Shown piece by piece: positions 1 to 8,577 of a stretch of DNA of 64,000 nucleotides. The first letter of the stretch is position 1, and every line of letters starts with the position of its first letter. Position numbers and translations under genes: made by a program. Origin of the DNA: SIG587 sp045544035 (GTDB taxonomy: Bacteria; Bacillota; Clostridia; Oscillospirales; Acutalibacteraceae); NCBI GenBank assembly GCA_045544035.1, contig JAZPYE010000017.1:124001-188000 (forward strand), in the 5' to 3' direction. Below the pieces are notes generated by a model. The model had not been told where the DNA came from. It did no database searches and saw only the letters and a list, made by a program, of their open reading frames with translations.

Positions 1-88
1 TAAGAATATCGCCCGCTTTTAATTTGTACCATTCCTTGTCATAAAGGCGTTCAATTGCACCGTGCATATCACCTGTGACATAAATCAT
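1..88 (-). CDS. Calcineurin-like phosphoesterase, N-terminal fragment cut by the window edge
   Basis: Only the first 29 residues are present; the gene runs off the left edge. The reading starts MIYVTGDMHGAIERLYD, with the GDxHG signature of metallophosphoesterases (Asp and His bind the first metal of the dinuclear site). The ATG is preceded by GGTGA at a normal distance. It diverges from the carboxypeptidase gene at 191. Substrate cannot be told from this fragment; small family members of this type include serine/threonine phosphatases and nucleotide hydrolases. Confidence 0.7.
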   Translation of the reverse strand, partial: MIYVTGDMHGAIERLYDKEWYKLKAGDIL

Positions 89-190
89 AAATTATTCACC
101 CGAAATTTGAATTTTGGCTTTATTTTTGAAAAGAAAAATGTTATGATATTACTATGGTTAATATTATACTACACTTTTGGAGAGATTTCT

Positions 191-1519
191 ATGAGAAAAT
201 GTATTTTTCCCATAATTTTAATATTTTTTATAATTTTTGGAGTGCTTTTTTCGGTTCCTGTCTCTGCTTATCAGATTTCAGGCTTCGAGGTTAACGCCAA
301 AGCCGCCGCTCTCATAAGCCTTGATACGGGTGAGGTTATCTATTCTAAAAACACCACCGAAAAGGTTTACCCAGCTTCGCTTATGAAGCTGCTCAGTGCA
401 GTTTTAATTATTGAGCACTCAAGTGATTTGGATGCTGAAAAAATCACAATGACACAAGCTGCAATGTATGATATTATGGGCACGGGGGCGGCAGTTAACA
501 ATTTAAAGGTGGGTGAACAGCTCACCGCACGACAGGCGCTTGCCTGCCTGATGATTTCTTCAGGCGGTGACACCGCCATTGCAGTTGCCTATCATTATGG
601 CGGCAGCATTCAGGGCTATATGGATATGGTCAATGCCAAGGCACAGGAAATTGGAATGAAAAACTCTCATTTCGGTAACCCTGTGGGTCTTCACGATGAG
701 CAGACCTACACAACCGTTGATGACCTTGTGCTCCTTGCAAAATATGCCCTTAAATATCCTGAGATAACCGAGCTTGCAAAGAAATCCCGTCACACCATTG
801 AGGCAACCGAGTTCTCAAGTGAGCGCATTTTGTGCACCACCAATTTCCTTGTTGACCCCAACACTGCTTATTATTACGCCTATGCAAATGGTCTTAAAAC
901 GGGCTTTACCGATGAAGCAGGCCGTTGCCTCATCAGCACCGCGAAATATAACGGCTATTCCTATTTAAGCGTTCTGGTGGGTTGTAAGGAAGTAAACGGT
1001 GTTCGAACCGAATTCACCGAAGCGGCAAACCTTTTTCGCTGGGCTTTTAATAATTTTAAGTATACAACGGTTGTGAACTGTGAAGCCCCAGTGTGCGAAA
1101 TGCCTGTAAGGCTATCAAGAGACACCGATTTTGTTTCTCTTTATGCCAAGGAGCCACTTAACTCCATTTTTCCAAAGGATGCCGACCTTTCAACCGTTAA
1201 GGTGATTGAGCATAAGGTCAGCGAAGAAATTGATGCTCCCGTTAAAAAGGGAACGGTGCTGGGCTATGCGGAGGTTATCTATGCCGAGCAGGTTATCGGT
1301 AGGGTGGAGCTTGTTGCTGGAAACGATGTTGAGGCAAGTTCGGTGCTTGTTTTCGGCGATAAGGTGATGAAATTATTTAAATCACCCTTCTTTATAACGG
1401 TTATTTGCATCATTGTGGTAGCAATTATTGTCTTCATAATTACCTGTCTTTATTTAAACCGAAACCGAACAAAGAAACGCAAGGTGAAATACATTCCTTA
1501 TGATAGGGATAAAAAATAA
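191..1519 (+). CDS. D-alanyl-D-alanine carboxypeptidase, membrane anchored (DacF/PBP5-like)
   Basis: A 442-residue serine-type peptidase (S11 family) that trims the terminal D-Ala from peptidoglycan stem peptides outside the membrane. Residues 1-26 form a signal peptide ending VSA. The three active-site motifs are visible: SLMK (Ser63, Lys66), SSGGD in the place of the usual SxN, and KTG within GLKTGFTDEAGRC. A beta-rich C-terminal domain is followed by a hydrophobic helix near residues 398-420 and a basic tail, so the enzyme is probably anchored at both ends or by the tail after processing. The frame stays open upstream, but GGAGAG before the ATG at 191 and the signal peptide fix this start. 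SSG instead of SxN is unusual and could change substrate handling. A second S11 enzyme is encoded at 48189. Confidence 0.9.
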   Translation: MRKCIFPIILIFFIIFGVLFSVPVSAYQISGFEVNAKAAALISLDTGEVIYSKNTTEKVYPASLMKLLSAVLIIEHSSDLDAEKITMTQAAMYDIMGTGAAVNNLKVGEQLTARQALACLMISSGGDTAIAVAYHYGGSIQGYMDMVNAKAQEIGMKNSHFGNPVGLHDEQTYTTVDDLVLLAKYALKYPEITELAKKSRHTIEATEFSSERILCTTNFLVDPNTAYYYAYANGLKTGFTDEAGRCLISTAKYNGYSYLSVLVGCKEVNGVRTEFTEAANLFRWAFNNFKYTTVVNCEAPVCEMPVRLSRDTDFVSLYAKEPLNSIFPKDADLSTVKVIEHKVSEEIDAPVKKGTVLGYAEVIYAEQVIGRVELVAGNDVEASSVLVFGDKVMKLFKSPFFITVICIIVVAIIVFIITCLYLNRNRTKKRKVKYIPYDRDKK

Positions 1520-1520
1520 A

Positions 1521-1550
1521 AATAAGAGGCGCGAGCCTCTTATTTTTTTA
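1521..1550. terminator. Bidirectional Rho-independent terminator
   Basis: A 10-bp stem (AATAAGAGGC / GCCTCTTATT) closed by a GCGA tetraloop and followed by a T run on the plus strand; on the minus strand the A-rich flank gives a matching T run. It serves the convergent carboxypeptidase and glmM genes; the glmM stop codon sits inside the plus-strand T run. Confidence 0.85.
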
Positions 1551-2906
1551 TTTCTTTAAACCAATTTTATTGTAAATCACATCGGCAACACTTTGTGCAA
1601 CGCTGTTTGCAAGACTTTCATCAAGTGCCTCAACCATAACGCGAATGAGGGGCTCGGTACCCGAAGGGCGAACAACCAAACGGCCTGTGTCACCAAGGGT
1701 TTTGGTAGCGTTATCCATAGCAGCCTTGATATCGGTATCGGTGTAGAAAAGGCGTTTTCCTTCGTTTGTAACCTTAAGGTTAACGATTGTTTGAGGATAT
1801 CTTGTCATAACCGAGGCCAGCTCTGAAAGCTTTTTGCCGCTTCTGGCAAGGAGAGATAAAAGCTGTGCGGCAGTTAACTGTCCATCGCCTGTGGTGGCAA
1901 ATTCACGGAAGATAACGTGACCCGATTGCTCTCCGCCTAAGGAATAATCCTCTAAAAGCATTTCCTCAAGAACATATCGGTCACCAACCTTGGTAGCGAT
2001 AAATCCAATATCATTTGCCTCGCAGAATTTTTTAAAGCCAAGGTTTGTCATAATTGTGCCCACAACGGTGTTGTGGTTGAGCTTTCCGCGCTCTTTCATA
2101 TCAAGGGCGCAAATCGCCATAATCATATCGCCGTCAACAATATTACCTTTTTCATCAACACAAAGGCATCTATCGGCATCACCATCAAAGGCAACACCGC
2201 AGTCAAAACCATTTTTAACAATAAAATTAGAAAGGGCCTCAATGTGTGTTGAGCCGCACTTATCGTTAATATTTGTGCCGTTGGGGCAATCGTTCATAAC
2301 AATAATTTCGGCGCCAAGCTCGCTGAATAGCTTTCTTGCAGTTACACTTGCCGAGCCGTTGGCACAGTCAATGGCAACCCTTAAGCCTTTAAGGTCATTT
2401 AAAACACTGTTTTTAATGTGCGTAATGTAATCGTTAATGCTTTCTCTGTCATAAGAAATTTTACCCACATCACCGCCAATGGGGCGTGCGGTTGCGCGGT
2501 CACCCTCTAAAACAATGTCTTCAACCCGTTCCTCTAACATATCGGGCAGTTTAAAGCCGTCGGAGCTAAATACCTTAATGCCGTTGAATTCACTGGGGTT
2601 GTGAGATGCTGAAATCATAATTCCTGCATCGGCCTTGTATTTTTCAATGATGATTGCAACTGCAGGGGTTGAAACAACACCTAAATTTACAACACTGGTA
2701 CCAACCGAGCAAAGACCGGCTGAAACAGCGTTAATGAGCATATCAGATGAGGTGCGTGTGTCGGAGCCAACGACAACCAGGGGTCTTTTTTTGTGGCTTT
2801 CAACCAAAATTGTGCCAACCGCACGGCCGATTTCAAGAGCTCTTGTGCAGGTAAGTTCGGTGTTGGCAATACCGCGAACACCGTCAGTTCCAAAAAGTCT
2901 TCCCAT
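1548..2906 (-). CDS. glmM: Phosphoglucosamine mutase
   Basis: A 452-residue alpha-D-phosphohexomutase that interconverts glucosamine-6-phosphate and glucosamine-1-phosphate in UDP-GlcNAc synthesis. Visible are the N-terminal GRLFGTDGVRG, the phosphoserine loop ISASHNP (Ser101), the metal loop DGDADRC and the C-terminal phosphate-binding RPSGTEPLIRVMVE, in the correct order and at the usual family length. The ATG has GGAA upstream. It lies 33 bases after the left-handed beta-helix gene, so the two are probably co-transcribed and may both serve amino-sugar nucleotide metabolism. Confidence 0.97.
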   Translation of the reverse strand: MGRLFGTDGVRGIANTELTCTRALEIGRAVGTILVESHKKRPLVVVGSDTRTSSDMLINAVSAGLCSVGTSVVNLGVVSTPAVAIIIEKYKADAGIMISASHNPSEFNGIKVFSSDGFKLPDMLEERVEDIVLEGDRATARPIGGDVGKISYDRESINDYITHIKNSVLNDLKGLRVAIDCANGSASVTARKLFSELGAEIIVMNDCPNGTNINDKCGSTHIEALSNFIVKNGFDCGVAFDGDADRCLCVDEKGNIVDGDMIMAICALDMKERGKLNHNTVVGTIMTNLGFKKFCEANDIGFIATKVGDRYVLEEMLLEDYSLGGEQSGHVIFREFATTGDGQLTAAQLLSLLARSGKKLSELASVMTRYPQTIVNLKVTNEGKRLFYTDTDIKAAMDNATKTLGDTGRLVVRPSGTEPLIRVMVEALDESLANSVAQSVADVIYNKIGLKK

Positions 2907-2939
2907 TAAATTTTCCTTCTTTCTTAAATTTTGCGGGAA

Positions 2940-3605
2940 CTAAAATTTCTCAACAATCTTTCCACCTGTTTTAAAAATTGAGTTAGCGGGAACAACACCG
3001 CGAACTGATGACAGGGGATAGATGTTGGAGTTTTTACCAATAACTGTACCGGGGTTTAAAACACTGTTGCAGCCAACCTCAACGCTGTCTCCAAGCATTG
3101 CGCCGAATTTTTTAAGGCCTGTTTCAATGATTTCTTCGCCGCATTTAACTTTAACGAGGGTTTTATCGCTTTTAACATTTGAGGTGATGGAGCCGGCACC
3201 CATATGTGAGCGATGACCGAGAATGGAATCGCCAACATAGTTAAAGTGGGGAACCTGAACATTATCAAATAAAATAGCGTTTTTAAATTCGCAGGAATTT
3301 CCTGCAACGCAGTTTTTACCGATGATAACATTACCGCGAATGAATGAACCCGTTCTAAGCTCTGCGCCGTCGCAAATAATTGCGGGACCGTTAAGGGTGG
3401 CATTTGGCGCTACCTTTGCGGTTTTAGCGACATAAACATTTCCGTTTACAATGTCATATTCATCGCCAGATAGAGTTTTACAAAGCTCAACGATAAATTC
3501 ACCAATATGGGGTAAAACCTCCCAAGGATAGGTGTATTTTTCCAGCAGGGGCTTTGCAATTGTATGGTCTAAATCGTAAAGGTTAGTAATTTCTGCGCAT
3601 TTCAT
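2940..3605 (-). CDS. Left-handed beta-helix (hexapeptide) protein, GlmU-like acyl/nucleotidyltransferase family
   Basis: A 221-residue protein. The N-terminal 65 residues (ITNLYDLDHT...) are not recognised as a nucleotidyltransferase core; residues 65-215 are hexapeptide repeats with the [LIV]-G-x4 rhythm, as in the acyltransferase half of GlmU and in sugar-nucleotide pyrophosphorylase-like proteins. The ATG at 3605 is chosen because GGAGG lies about 10 bases upstream; the frame opens earlier at a GTG that overlaps the Shine-Dalgarno sequence. Its position directly before glmM suggests a role in UDP-GlcNAc formation, for example glucosamine-1-phosphate acetylation, but the acetyl-CoA pocket cannot be verified by eye. 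Confidence 0.75.
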   Translation of the reverse strand: MKCAEITNLYDLDHTIAKPLLEKYTYPWEVLPHIGEFIVELCKTLSGDEYDIVNGNVYVAKTAKVAPNATLNGPAIICDGAELRTGSFIRGNVIIGKNCVAGNSCEFKNAILFDNVQVPHFNYVGDSILGHRSHMGAGSITSNVKSDKTLVKVKCGEEIIETGLKKFGAMLGDSVEVGCNSVLNPGTVIGKNSNIYPLSSVRGVVPANSIFKTGGKIVEKF

Positions 3606-3670
3606 CTTTAATGCGCCTCCTTTCACAATTAATTATTTTACTACTTTTTTTGTCTTATGTCAATAAAATT

Positions 3671-3697
3671 CCCGTGAACGCTTTAATCATTCACGGG
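3671..3697 (-). terminator. Hairpin after the M14 peptidase gene
   Basis: CCCGTGAA / TTCACGGG stem around an 11-base loop; on the minus strand it is followed by a T-rich stretch. It lies just past the stop codon of the peptidase gene and before the beta-helix gene. Confidence 0.6.
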
Positions 3698-3706
3698 TTT
3701 GAAAAT

Positions 3707-4609
3707 TTACATTATAGCGCAAAGAATCATCATTTCCCGAACGGCTTTGTAAATTCCGTCAAGGTCACTAATGGGCAGAGGGTTTTCACCAAGCCCAATT
3801 TCAACGGTAAAAGCGGGGCGTTCAAATTCCTTAATAAACCAGTCCTTAAAACCGCCGCCTGTGGCAATTGGGGATGGCACATCAAGGGCATAACCACTGG
3901 AGGCCGCCATAATTTGCGCCATTTTTTTTGAGCGCTTCGGCATTTTTTCACCAAAGGACCAGTAAATCACCTCGCCCTGGGAATGAAAGGCAACAGCATG
4001 GCGGATTTGAGTAGAACGGCAAAGGGAACAAAGGGCAATGGTTTCAGGCTCACTTTCGGGGGAAAAACCACCAAAACGGGTTGAAGCGGGTCCTAAAATA
4101 CCAAGCTCGGCCTCTCTTTTTTTTAGTTCCTTCCAGCCTGCACTGAAATTATGGTTAATATCAACCCCGCGTGCGTTTGCATTCCATTTAGTGTAGCTGC
4201 CGCCGCAAAGGGAGTGAATGTGCTCCCTTAAATAACCGCATCCCATTTCACCGTGAAGGGAAATTTCGCAGCCATCGGGGTTTATGAGCGGCAATATTAG
4301 TAGCTCACGATTTTCCATTGCTTTTTGCACATTAATACCGCAAAACTCTTTGTTTTCGGTCAAAGCCTCACATAATTCTTCGGTGAATTTTAGCAGCAGA
4401 TTACAGGTGATTCTCTCGCTTCCGTGGAATGCACCCGCAAAAAGTACGCGGTCTTTGCCGTTTCCAATTTTAAGCATTGGAATTTCTCTGCCAACACAGC
4501 TTTTCCCAATGGAGGAGAACTTCAAAAACGGATAGCGCTCTAAAAGCAAAAATATTTTTTGTTTGACATTGATATAGTCGTAGTCTATACTATTAATAAT
4601 GGCTTCCAT
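3707..4609 (-). CDS. M14-family zinc carboxypeptidase, probable peptidoglycan stem-peptide hydrolase
   Basis: A 300-residue metallopeptidase. Zinc ligands are read in AGAFHGSERI (HxxE) and in AVAFHSQGEVIYW (third His); the substrate-binding segment is NARGVDINHNFSAGW; the general base Glu is in FTVEIGLGENPLP. This order matches gamma-D-glutamyl-diamino-acid peptidases such as MpaA and DL-endopeptidase II. There is no signal peptide, which suits a cytoplasmic role in muropeptide recycling. The ATG at 4609 is preferred because AAAGGAG sits 8 bases before it; the upstream ATG at 4633 has no site. Confidence 0.85.
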   Translation of the reverse strand: MEAIINSIDYDYINVKQKIFLLLERYPFLKFSSIGKSCVGREIPMLKIGNGKDRVLFAGAFHGSERITCNLLLKFTEELCEALTENKEFCGINVQKAMENRELLILPLINPDGCEISLHGEMGCGYLREHIHSLCGGSYTKWNANARGVDINHNFSAGWKELKKREAELGILGPASTRFGGFSPESEPETIALCSLCRSTQIRHAVAFHSQGEVIYWSFGEKMPKRSKKMAQIMAASSGYALDVPSPIATGGGFKDWFIKEFERPAFTVEIGLGENPLPISDLDGIYKAVREMMILCAIM

Positions 4610-4669
4610 CTTTAATTTCTCCTTTGATTTCATATACTAAAATCTTATGATGCGTGAGGGTAAAATATA

Positions 4670-5218
4670 ATGAATTTAGAAGAAAAGACAATTGAAAAGA
4701 ACACCCTATTTTCAGGCCGAATTATAAATTTAAGGAAGGATACAGCCCTTCTGCCAAACGGTGCTACCGCAACGAGAGAGGTTGTTGAGCACCCGGGCGG
4801 CGTTTGCGTTGCGGCGCTGGATGAAGCTGATAACCTTTTGATGGTAAAACAGTTTCGCTATCCTTATAAGGAGATTATTTTAGAGGTTCCTGCAGGAAAG
4901 CGTGATAAAAGTGGGGAAGACCCCCTAGAGTGCGGCAAACGAGAGCTTAAAGAGGAAACGGGTGCGGTAGCCGAGCATTATATGTCTCTCGGTCAGCTTT
5001 ACCCCTCTCCAGGATACTGTGATGAAATAATCCATCTTTTTGCTGCAAAGGGACTTTCTTTTGGCCAGTGTTGCCCCGATGATGATGAATTTTTAGCGGT
5101 TGAGAGAATACCCCTTAAAACTGCAGTCCAAATGGTTTTAAACGGTGAAATTAAGGATGCCAAAACCCAGGTTTGCATTTTAAAGCTTAACGCATTAAAA
5201 GAAAAAGGTTTGTTTTAA
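4670..5218 (+). CDS. NUDIX hydrolase, ADP-ribose pyrophosphatase type
   Basis: A 182-residue protein with a full Nudix box: G-x5-E-x7-REUxEExGU is read as GKRDKSGEDPLE then CGKRELKEETGA. The N-terminal half (FSGRIINLRKDTALLPNG) and the box position match the ADP-ribose diphosphatase subgroup, which splits ADP-ribose into AMP and ribose-5-phosphate with Mg2+. It is transcribed alone, divergent from the peptidase gene, and ends in a strong terminator. Confidence 0.88.
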   Translation: MNLEEKTIEKNTLFSGRIINLRKDTALLPNGATATREVVEHPGGVCVAALDEADNLLMVKQFRYPYKEIILEVPAGKRDKSGEDPLECGKRELKEETGAVAEHYMSLGQLYPSPGYCDEIIHLFAAKGLSFGQCCPDDDEFLAVERIPLKTAVQMVLNGEIKDAKTQVCILKLNALKEKGLF

Positions 5219-5228
5219 AGAAATTAAA

Positions 5229-5260
5229 AGCAGGTTTGCTAAGGCAAACCTGCTTTTTTA
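5229..5260. terminator. Bidirectional terminator
   Basis: An 11-bp perfect stem AGCAGGTTTGC / GCAAACCTGCT with a TAAG loop and a following T run. It lies between the convergent NUDIX gene and the amidohydrolase gene and probably ends both transcripts. Confidence 0.85.
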
Positions 5261-6067
5261 TTAGAAATTATAAATCTTTTCGGCATTGCCGCTTAAAATC
5301 TTTTTGTTATCCTCTTCGCTTAAATTAAGGCTTAAAAAAGTGTCAAGCTCCGCTTTTGGCGACCACATTGGGTAATCGGTGCCAAAAAGCACGTGGTCGG
5401 GGGTGTAGCGCTCAATAATTTTTTTGGCTGTTTCCTTTTCTAAATAGGGGAAGCTGGAAGAACAGTCAACATAAAAGTTTTTAAAGTTGCACAGCTTATG
5501 GGAAGCTTCATCCCAAATTGACCAGCCGCCGAAATGGGCACCAACAATAACCAAATCGGTGTAGATTTGTAAAATTGGAACCAGTCGGTTGGGGTTTGAA
5601 AAATCGTAACGATAATCCCCTGTGTGCATTAAAATGGGGAGCTTGTGCTTTTCGCAAAGCTCATAAATTTTAAGGCATCGGTAATCATCAATTTTAAACT
5701 GCTGAATGTCGGGGTGAAGCTTAACGCCGTGAAGCCCCAGTTCAATTAAATGGGCAACATCGCCCTCCTGGTCCTCACTGTCTGGGTGGAGTGTGCCAAG
5801 GCCTGTGAACTTGCCGCCGCTTTTTTTGACCTCCTCGGCAATGAAAAGGTTAATGCTTGAAACCTGCTTCGGTGTTGTTGCAACCGACTGAACAATAAAA
5901 TGGTCAATGCCTGCCTCACTGCCCAGTTTTAAAAGGTTTTCGGTGGTTCCGCTTCCCACCGAATGCTCGCCATAAAAATTATCGGTGCCGTTAACCGCTT
6001 TCGATGCGATTTTTTCGGGGTAAATGTGGCAGTGAGAATCGGTGACGAAATATTTATCCCTTATCAC
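5261..6067 (-). CDS. Amidohydrolase-2 family metal-dependent hydrolase
   Basis: A 268-residue TIM-barrel hydrolase. Metal ligands are seen in TDSHCHIYPEK (HxH), in LMHTGDYRYD, in VGAHFGGW and in the C-terminal LFGTDYPMW (Asp). This pattern belongs to the amidohydrolase_2 group, which contains decarboxylases and lactone or amide hydrolases. Its start overlaps the end of the upstream fusion gene by four bases (ATGA), so the two are translationally coupled and belong to the third T-box operon. The substrate is unknown; context suggests something derived from a branched acid or an acyl intermediate. Confidence 0.8.
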   Translation of the reverse strand: MIRDKYFVTDSHCHIYPEKIASKAVNGTDNFYGEHSVGSGTTENLLKLGSEAGIDHFIVQSVATTPKQVSSINLFIAEEVKKSGGKFTGLGTLHPDSEDQEGDVAHLIELGLHGVKLHPDIQQFKIDDYRCLKIYELCEKHKLPILMHTGDYRYDFSNPNRLVPILQIYTDLVIVGAHFGGWSIWDEASHKLCNFKNFYVDCSSSFPYLEKETAKKIIERYTPDHVLFGTDYPMWSPKAELDTFLSLNLSEEDNKKILSGNAEKIYNF

Positions 6068-8574
6068 TTTATTTCACCAGACTTTATTTTCTCAGCAGCT
6101 TCCTCGCGCATTTTGTATTTTAAGATTTTACCTGCGGCGTTCATTGGAAAACTGTCTACAAAATCAATGTAGCGGGGAACCTTGTGGCGGGCCATATTAG
6201 CTAAAATGATGCTTTTAACTTCCTCTGCGGTCATTTGTTCGCCCTCTTTAAGAATGATGCAGGCCATAATCTCCTCACCGTAACGCTCATCGGGAACGCC
6301 GATAACCTGAACATCGCTTACCTTATCAATAGTGTAGATAAACTCCTCAATTTCCTTCGGATAGATGTTCTCACCGCCGCGTATAATCATATCCTTAAGG
6401 CGGCCTGTAATGCGGTAGTTTCCATCATCATCCCTGCAGGCAAGGTCGCCTGTGTGGAGCCAGCCATCCTTGTCAATGGCTTCGGCTGTGGCTTTGGGCA
6501 TTTTGTAATAACCCTTCATAATGTTATAACCTCGGGCAACGAATTCGCCGTTAACACCGTTTTCGCAGTCCTCACCCGTTTCGGGGTTAATGATTTTACA
6601 TTCAACATTTGCAAATGCGCTGCCAACGGTTTCGGTGCGAACGGTAAGGGAATCGTAATAGCTGCTCATTGTGCAGCCGGGGGATGCCTCTGTCTGACCG
6701 TAAACCGAAACGATTTCCTTCATATTCATAACTTGTGTTGCCTTTTTCATAAGGTCGGCAGGGCAGTTAGCACCTGCCATAATGCCAACGCGCATATATG
6801 AAAAATCGGTCTTTTCAAAATCGGGGTGTTGCATCATTGCGATGAACATTGTGGGAACACCGTTAAAGGCGGTGATATGCTCGTTATGAACGCAGGAAAG
6901 GGCAGGGCCTGGGGAGAAATAGGGCAGGGGATACATAGTGGTGCCGTGGGTCATGCTGGCGGTCATGGAAAGCACCATACCGAAGCAGTGGAACATGGGC
7001 ACCTGAATCATCATTCTATCAGCCGTTGATAAATCCATATGGTCGCCGATATATTTACCGTTATTAACAACATTGTAGTGGGTGAGCATTACGCCCTTTG
7101 GGAAGCCTGTTGTACCGGAGGTGTATTGCATATTGCAAACATCATCCTTATCAACGGCGGCTGCCATTCGGTAAACCTCATTAACGGGGGTTTGATTTGC
7201 AAATTCTAATGCCTCGTTCCAGGTAAGGCAACCTTTTTGACTGAAGCCAACGGTGATAACATTGCGCAAAAACGGAAGTTTTCTCGAATGCAGCTGCTTG
7301 CCGGGCTTTAATGTCTCAAGTTCGGGGCAAAGTTTAGCAATGATTTCGCCATAGCTTGTTTCTTTGGTGCCCTCGGTCATAACAAGGGTGTGGGTGTCAG
7401 ACTGCTTTAAAAGGTATTCCGCTTCGTGAATTTTATAGGCGGTGTTAACCGTAACCAAAACGGCGCCGATTTTGGCCGCCGCCCAGAAAGCAATGTACCA
7501 CTGGGGAACATTAGATGCCCAAACGGCCACCTTGGAGCCCGCCTTAACACCTAAAGAAATTAGGGTTCTTGCAAAGGTGTCAACATCATCACGAAATTCA
7601 CTGTAGGTCCTTGTGTAATCAAGAGTTGTGTATTTAAAGGCATATTGGTCGGGGAATTCCTCAACCATTTTATCCAGCACCTGACCGAAGGTGTAGTCAA
7701 TAAGCAAATCCTTTTCCCAAACATATTTTCCTGTGTGGGCGCGGTTGTAGTATAACACCTTTTCATTTTTAGAGGTGTCACCGAACTGCTTAATGAAGTT
7801 TATAAAATGAGAGAAAATGATTTCCATATCATCAATTTCCTCGCACCACTGGGGGTTCCAAACAAGGGAAACAAAGCCATCAAAATTCACCGAGCGCAGG
7901 GCCAGCATCATTTCTTTAACAGGTAACTTACCTTCCCCTGCAAGGCAAAACTTAATTTCCTCACCGTTTTTTTCGGCATCGCTGAAATGAACATGGCGAA
8001 CATAGGCGCCAAGGTTTTTGATAACGGTATCGGGGTCCTCGCCGAATTCGAAGAATGCGGCGGATAAATTCCAAAGAGCGCCCAAATAGTCATTTGCAAA
8101 GCGCTCCAGCATATCACGAAGTGCCTTGGTGTCGGCAAAAAGGCCCGAGGTTTCAATTAAAATTGTGATTTTGGCATCCTCTGCCAAAGGAATAACATCG
8201 CCTAAAACCTTGTAAACCTGTTCGGTGGCATCTTCATCGCCAAGAGCAGCGGTAGCTTTAACGCGAATGCAGGGGATTTTTAAATTCTTTGCAATATTTA
8301 AACAGGTGGAAATTTCCTCCTTAAACTGCTCTTCCGATGCCTTGTCGGCAATGTTGGAAATGGTATCAATGCAGGGAATCTGCAGTTTCTTTTCATAAAG
8401 ATGCCTTACCGTTGCGGCGGCGGTGTAATCGTGGAACGCGCCGTTCTTGTCGGTGAAAAGGCGGTTATAGACATTGTGAAGCTCTATGCCTTCAAAATGT
8501 AAATCCGAGGCAATGGTGCAAAAATCCTCAAAAGAGCCCTCGTGCCAGCCCTTTGTAGAAAAAGAGAGTTTCAT
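6064..8574 (-). CDS. Fusion protein: sugar-phosphate-isomerase-like TIM barrel + fatty acyl-CoA synthetase
   Basis: An 836-residue protein with two unrelated halves. Residues 1-265 resemble the xylose-isomerase-like TIM barrel (FEGIELHNVYNRLF, ILIETSGL, HVHFSDAEKNG, WNPQW). Residues 270-836 are a complete adenylate-forming ligase: the phosphate loop YTSGTTGFPKG, the YGQTEASPG motif, GWLHTGDLA, GRLKDMIIRGGENIYP and the C-terminal catalytic Lys in AAGKILKYK. The ligase half looks like FadD/LcfA-type acyl-CoA synthetases, unlike the MACS-type enzymes upstream. A GGAGG precedes the ATG. There is no stop or frameshift between the halves. It is the second gene of the operon behind T-box 1. What the isomerase-like half does is unknown. 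Confidence 0.88.
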   Translation of the reverse strand: MKLSFSTKGWHEGSFEDFCTIASDLHFEGIELHNVYNRLFTDKNGAFHDYTAAATVRHLYEKKLQIPCIDTISNIADKASEEQFKEEISTCLNIAKNLKIPCIRVKATAALGDEDATEQVYKVLGDVIPLAEDAKITILIETSGLFADTKALRDMLERFANDYLGALWNLSAAFFEFGEDPDTVIKNLGAYVRHVHFSDAEKNGEEIKFCLAGEGKLPVKEMMLALRSVNFDGFVSLVWNPQWCEEIDDMEIIFSHFINFIKQFGDTSKNEKVLYYNRAHTGKYVWEKDLLIDYTFGQVLDKMVEEFPDQYAFKYTTLDYTRTYSEFRDDVDTFARTLISLGVKAGSKVAVWASNVPQWYIAFWAAAKIGAVLVTVNTAYKIHEAEYLLKQSDTHTLVMTEGTKETSYGEIIAKLCPELETLKPGKQLHSRKLPFLRNVITVGFSQKGCLTWNEALEFANQTPVNEVYRMAAAVDKDDVCNMQYTSGTTGFPKGVMLTHYNVVNNGKYIGDHMDLSTADRMMIQVPMFHCFGMVLSMTASMTHGTTMYPLPYFSPGPALSCVHNEHITAFNGVPTMFIAMMQHPDFEKTDFSYMRVGIMAGANCPADLMKKATQVMNMKEIVSVYGQTEASPGCTMSSYYDSLTVRTETVGSAFANVECKIINPETGEDCENGVNGEFVARGYNIMKGYYKMPKATAEAIDKDGWLHTGDLACRDDDGNYRITGRLKDMIIRGGENIYPKEIEEFIYTIDKVSDVQVIGVPDERYGEEIMACIILKEGEQMTAEEVKSIILANMARHKVPRYIDFVDSFPMNAAGKILKYKMREEAAEKIKSGEIK

Positions 8575-8577
8575 TTT

